Below, piece after piece: positions 32,290 to 35,434 of a stretch of 35,434 bases of DNA. The first letter of the stretch is position 1, and every line of letters starts with the position of its first letter. The notes beneath the pieces were generated by a model. The model saw only the letters and a list, made by a program, of their open reading frames with translations, had not been told where the DNA came from and searched no databases. The position numbers and the translations under genes are program-made. The stretch is from JBDIBB01 sp039812685 (lineage in GTDB: Bacteria > Acidobacteriota > Vicinamibacteria > Vicinamibacterales > JAFNAJ01): positions 1-35,434 of the forward strand of contig JBDIBB010000034.1 in NCBI GenBank assembly GCA_039812685.1. The letters run 5' to 3'.

Positions 32290-33858
32290 TCAGCGCGCCG
32301 GCAGCGCCGCGCGGATGAACGCCGCGACGTCCTGCTTGAGCGCCTTGTGTGCCGACGGCCGGATGTACATCATGTGCCCGGCCTCGTAGTACCCGAACGA
32401 CACGCGGTCGGTGATCTGCCTGTCATAGGCGAGATGCCACAGGTTGAATTCCGCACCGCCGACATAGGTGGCCATGTCGTAGTAGCCACAGGCGACGAAG
32501 ACCCGGAGGAACGGGTTCTTCGCCATCGCCTGCCGCAGCGGGTCGGTCATGTCCATGTAATTGTTCTGCACGTAGGTCCACGGACGGACGCCGCCCGAGG
32601 TCGGGTAGTGCAGGTCGGTCTCCCACTTCAGCACGGTCCGGACGTAGTCCTGGAACATCGCCACGTAGGGCCCCGCCAGCGCCGTGTTCGAGGGATCGAA
32701 CTCCTGCCGTTCGCCGGCGGCATCCAGGTCGAGCGCGGTGAACCTCCCGTCGAGCCGGCCGACGACCAGGCGGCGGTCACGCAGCAGCTCCTTGCGGAAC
32801 CGGCCCGAATCGACGCGCAGGTTCGCCGCGATGATGAACTGCTCCGACAGCCCCGTGTACCGCGCCAGCCTGCCGGCCATGGCCTTGCGGCCCGCCTCGT
32901 CGAGCGTGTTTCCCTTCGCGAGCGCCAGCAGGTAGTCGCCGAAGGCGAATACGCGCGCCTCGTCCACGACCTGTTTGAGGGTCTTCTGCTGCAGGTCGGC
33001 CGCCAGCTTCTTGTGGTACCAGGCCGTGGCCGCAAACGTCTCGATCTGCACCGCGTACGCGACGTCGTTGTTGGGCGCCGGTGACAGCGTCTGGTAGGTG
33101 AGCAGCGCCGACACCAGCACGATCCCGTTCAGTTCGATGCCGTGACGCGACTGCAGTTCCGGGGCGAGGCCGGCCGACCGGATGGTCCCGTAGCTCTCGC
33201 CAATCAGGAACTTCGGCGATGGCCACCGGCTGTAGGTCTTCAGGTACTCGGCGATGAACTCGCCGAAGGCGCGGATGTCACCCTCCTGGCCGTGGAACTG
33301 CGCGGGGTTCACGCCCTCGGTGACCCGGCTGAAGCCGGTGCTGATGGCGTCGACGAAGACGACGTCGGAGACGTCGATCAGCGAATACTCGTTGTCGACG
33401 AGCTGGTATGGCGGCGCCGGCTGGAAGCCCTCGTCGCCCATCACCGCCTTCTTCGGCGCGAACGACCCCATGTGGAGCCAGACGCTCGCCGAGCCGGGCC
33501 CGCCGTTGTAGAGGAAGGACACCGGCCGCGTCTTCGGGTCTTCGCCGTCCTTCGTGTAGGCCACGAAGAACATCCTGGCCGAGACCTTGCCATCGTCGAG
33601 CCGGATCGGCAGCGTCCCCACGGTCGCGGTGTACTTGATGTCGCGCCCGTCGATCCTGATCGAGTGGCTGGTCTGTGAGGGCGGCCGTTCCAAGGCCGGC
33701 GCCACTTCGCGCGCCGCGGCCGGCGCGCCAGCCGCCGGCGGCTGGACGGTCTGCTGCGGAGCGTCGGGGCGCTGTCCGCCGCGCGGCTGCGCCAGCGCGG
33801 ACGACCAGGGGAGGGCGAGGCCGAGAACGACGGTGACGGCGATCAGGCTTCTGCGCAT
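32290..33858 (-). CDS. Secreted serine carboxypeptidase, peptidase family S10
   Basis: 522 residues. A signal peptide (about 1-23, ending ALA) is followed by a Pro/Ala-rich linker and an alpha/beta-hydrolase domain. NGGPGSAS (118-125) forms the oxyanion region, GESYG holds S222, CGYYDMAT holds D461 and YEAGHMMY holds H495, a complete S10 triad. It should remove C-terminal residues from peptides in the periplasm or outside. The start is ATG 33858 with no Shine-Dalgarno; a TATACT lies only eight bases upstream, so the mRNA may be leaderless. The neighbouring M20 hydrolase gene is on the same strand upstream. Confidence 0.93.
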   Translation of the reverse strand: MRRSLIAVTVVLGLALPWSSALAQPRGGQRPDAPQQTVQPPAAGAPAAAREVAPALERPPSQTSHSIRIDGRDIKYTATVGTLPIRLDDGKVSARMFFVAYTKDGEDPKTRPVSFLYNGGPGSASVWLHMGSFAPKKAVMGDEGFQPAPPYQLVDNEYSLIDVSDVVFVDAISTGFSRVTEGVNPAQFHGQEGDIRAFGEFIAEYLKTYSRWPSPKFLIGESYGTIRSAGLAPELQSRHGIELNGIVLVSALLTYQTLSPAPNNDVAYAVQIETFAATAWYHKKLAADLQQKTLKQVVDEARVFAFGDYLLALAKGNTLDEAGRKAMAGRLARYTGLSEQFIIAANLRVDSGRFRKELLRDRRLVVGRLDGRFTALDLDAAGERQEFDPSNTALAGPYVAMFQDYVRTVLKWETDLHYPTSGGVRPWTYVQNNYMDMTDPLRQAMAKNPFLRVFVACGYYDMATYVGGAEFNLWHLAYDRQITDRVSFGYYEAGHMMYIRPSAHKALKQDVAAFIRAALPAR

Positions 33859-33866
33859 GGCGAGAG

Positions 33867-33872
33867 AGTATA
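33867..33872 (-). promoter_or_regulatory. Candidate -10 element for a leaderless S10 peptidase mRNA
   Basis: TATACT on the minus strand with eight bases between it and the ATG, so transcription would start at or next to the start codon. The -35 region (TGCGAG at 17 bases) is weak. Confidence 0.35.
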
Positions 33873-33923
33873 GCGCCGGGCCCGGCCGGCTCGCAGGCGA
33901 CCCGTCCCCGCCTCCCCGTGCCG

Positions 33924-35351
33924 CTACTTGCGGTAGTCGAGCGGCGGCTTGCGATCGCCGACCTGCGGCTTGTACTTGAAGTCACCGACACGCGTCGCCA
34001 GTTCGGCCTTCGCCCTGGCAATGTCGGAAGGCGTCTCCAGCAGGTGAATGCCGGTGAGCGCCATCGCCTTGGCGGCCACCATCATTCCCTTGCCACCAAT
34101 CGACATGCCGCCGGCCGCCACCGCCTGCCAGCTGTGCGCCGGGGTGCCGGGCACCCAGACCGCGGCGCTGAGCTGCACGGTGGGCACCACCCAGCTCACG
34201 TCGCCGACGTCCGTGGAGATGCTGGCCACGCCCGTCGACGGCGGCGAGATCCGCTCCTGCGTTCCCACGACGGTCGCGGCGCCCGCCAGCGTCGGCCGGA
34301 TCCCGGCCGCGAACCGTTCTTCCTCGCCGGTGTAGGAGAAGCCGCCGACGCGGTCGAGCGATCGTTGCATGACATCGGCCAGCGTGTCGTTCGGCAGGGT
34401 GTTGTAGACGGCGTTGATGATCTCTTCCTCCACCTCGGTGCCGGTTCCCAGCGCGGCGCCCTTCGCCGCGTTCCGGATCCGTTCCCAGATGCCGTCGAGC
34501 ACGCGCATGTCGGAGTGGCGCGCGTAGTAGTAGACCTCGGCGAAGTCGGGCACGACGTTGGGCGCACGGCCGCCGTTCGTGATCACGTAGTGAATGCGCG
34601 TCTCCGACGGCACGTGCTCGCGCATCAGGTTCACCATCGCGTCCATCGCCTCGACGCCGTCGAGTGCCGATCGCCCCTGCTCGGGCGCGGCCGCCGCGTG
34701 CGCGCTCACCCCGCAGAACCGGAACTTCGCGGCGACGTTGGCCAGGCTCGTCGCACGCGTCACCTGGTTGGCGTCGCCCGGATGCCAGGTGATCGCCACG
34801 TCGACGTCGCGGAAGAGGCCGGCGCGGATCATGTACACCTTCCCTCCCCCGCCTTCCTCGGCCGGAGCGCCGAAGAACCTGATGGTGCCCGATCCGCCGC
34901 GCGCGGCGAGCCAGTCCTTCACCGCGATGGCCGCCGCCGCCGCGGCCGTGCCCAGCAGGTGATGCCCGCAGCCGTGGCCCGCGCCGCCCGACACCAGCGG
35001 CGCGCGCGTGGGCACGGCGTCCTGCGAGAGGCCCGGCAGCGCGTCGAACTCGCCGACGAACCCGATCACCGGCGCGCCACTGCCCCACGTGGCGACGAAC
35101 GCCGTGGGAATCCCGGCGACGTCCGCCTCCACACGGAACCCGGCCGCGCGCATCTGCTCCTGGAGCAGCGCGCTGCTGCGCACCTCCTGGTAGCCCAGCT
35201 CGGCGAACTCCCAGATCTGCCGCGCCACGCGCTCGTAGTCGCGGGCCCTGGCGTCGAGCGCGCTGAGGACGGCCTCGCCGGCCGGCTGCGCGCCGGCCGG
35301 CGCGTGAGCGAACGGAACGAGCACGACGAGGAGGGTGATCAGGCGTCGCAT
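33924..35351 (-). CDS. Secreted M20 family amidohydrolase (AbgB-like)
   Basis: 475 residues. A signal peptide (about 1-21, ending AGA) is followed by a metallopeptidase domain: IGFVGEFDALPGLSQ, GHGCGHH (125-131) and GAPAEEGGGGK (E165, E166), the metal-binding and catalytic parts of the M20D/AbgB group. A dimerisation domain begins near FCGVSAHAAAAPEQGRSALD. Members hydrolyse N-acyl or aminobenzoyl amino-acid amides; the substrate here is unknown. The start is ATG 35351 with GGAG five bases upstream. It precedes the S10 peptidase by 65 bases, and both act outside the cytoplasm, so they may cooperate in peptide scavenging. Confidence 0.92.
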   Translation of the reverse strand: MRRLITLLVVLVPFAHAPAGAQPAGEAVLSALDARARDYERVARQIWEFAELGYQEVRSSALLQEQMRAAGFRVEADVAGIPTAFVATWGSGAPVIGFVGEFDALPGLSQDAVPTRAPLVSGGAGHGCGHHLLGTAAAAAAIAVKDWLAARGGSGTIRFFGAPAEEGGGGKVYMIRAGLFRDVDVAITWHPGDANQVTRATSLANVAAKFRFCGVSAHAAAAPEQGRSALDGVEAMDAMVNLMREHVPSETRIHYVITNGGRAPNVVPDFAEVYYYARHSDMRVLDGIWERIRNAAKGAALGTGTEVEEEIINAVYNTLPNDTLADVMQRSLDRVGGFSYTGEEERFAAGIRPTLAGAATVVGTQERISPPSTGVASISTDVGDVSWVVPTVQLSAAVWVPGTPAHSWQAVAAGGMSIGGKGMMVAAKAMALTGIHLLETPSDIARAKAELATRVGDFKYKPQVGDRKPPLDYRK

Positions 35352-35400
35352 GCGATCTCCGTGTGCTGGCGCCGGCGGGGTCCGGCCGCGAGTCCGCAGC

Positions 35401-35406
35401 AGAATA
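35401..35406 (-). promoter_or_regulatory. Candidate -10 element of the M20 gene
   Basis: TATTCT on the minus strand, 49 bases upstream of the start codon in very GC-rich DNA. The -35 match is poor. Confidence 0.25.
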
Positions 35407-35434
35407 CCGCGCCCGCGCCGCGGCGCGACCGGCC

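Overview
The window is high-GC, densely packed bacterial DNA. The gene set (mreBCD-mrdA-rodA with Rne/Rng, a PpiD-like foldase, AceK, a PCuAC/Sco pair, SppA, a secreted S10 carboxypeptidase and an M20 amidohydrolase) and the codon style suggest a Gram-negative soil-type bacterium. Acidobacteriota, class Vicinamibacteria, is my best guess; this is an inference from gene content, as no rRNA is present.

Host chromosome, left part (1-19156). A leftward operon runs from a GGDEF diguanylate cyclase through mreB, mreC, mreD, mrdA (PBP2) and rodA to the start of a ribonuclease G/E gene cut by the window edge: the elongasome cell-shape module with a c-di-GMP enzyme at its head. To its right are a rightward PpiD-like peptidyl-prolyl isomerase, an orphan NHLP-type RiPP precursor peptide with a double-glycine leader, aceK, a large GT-C-like membrane protein, a translationally coupled PCuAC-Sco1 copper-delivery pair, a lipoprotein, sppA and tRNA-Leu(CAG).

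Integrated element (about 19102-31155, 12.05 kb). It is inserted at the anticodon loop of tRNA-Leu. The 3' half of the displaced host tRNA is still visible at 31143-31197. All element genes are on the minus strand and most overlap by 4 bases (ATGA/GTGA). In transcription order they are: a double-HTH regulator, a ParB-like/HTH protein, an AlpA-type excisionase candidate, a DUF3820 protein, a primase-helicase, a spacer full of TGGCAG iterons, an unknown protein, a terminase-small-like protein, the large terminase, a DUF4055 portal, an unknown helical protein, a double zinc-ribbon protein, two small proteins, a Mu-F/SPP1-gp7 minor head protein and, after a hairpin-rich spacer, a tyrosine integrase. 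I see no major capsid protein, protease, tail or lysis gene. The layout (int, xis, regulator, primase plus origin, packaging genes) resembles a phage satellite more than a full prophage and is the most interesting object in the window.

Host chromosome, right part (31198-35434). A solitary Dam-type adenine methyltransferase lies just outside the right attachment site, followed by leftward genes for a periplasmic S10 serine carboxypeptidase and an M20 amidohydrolase, both with signal peptides.
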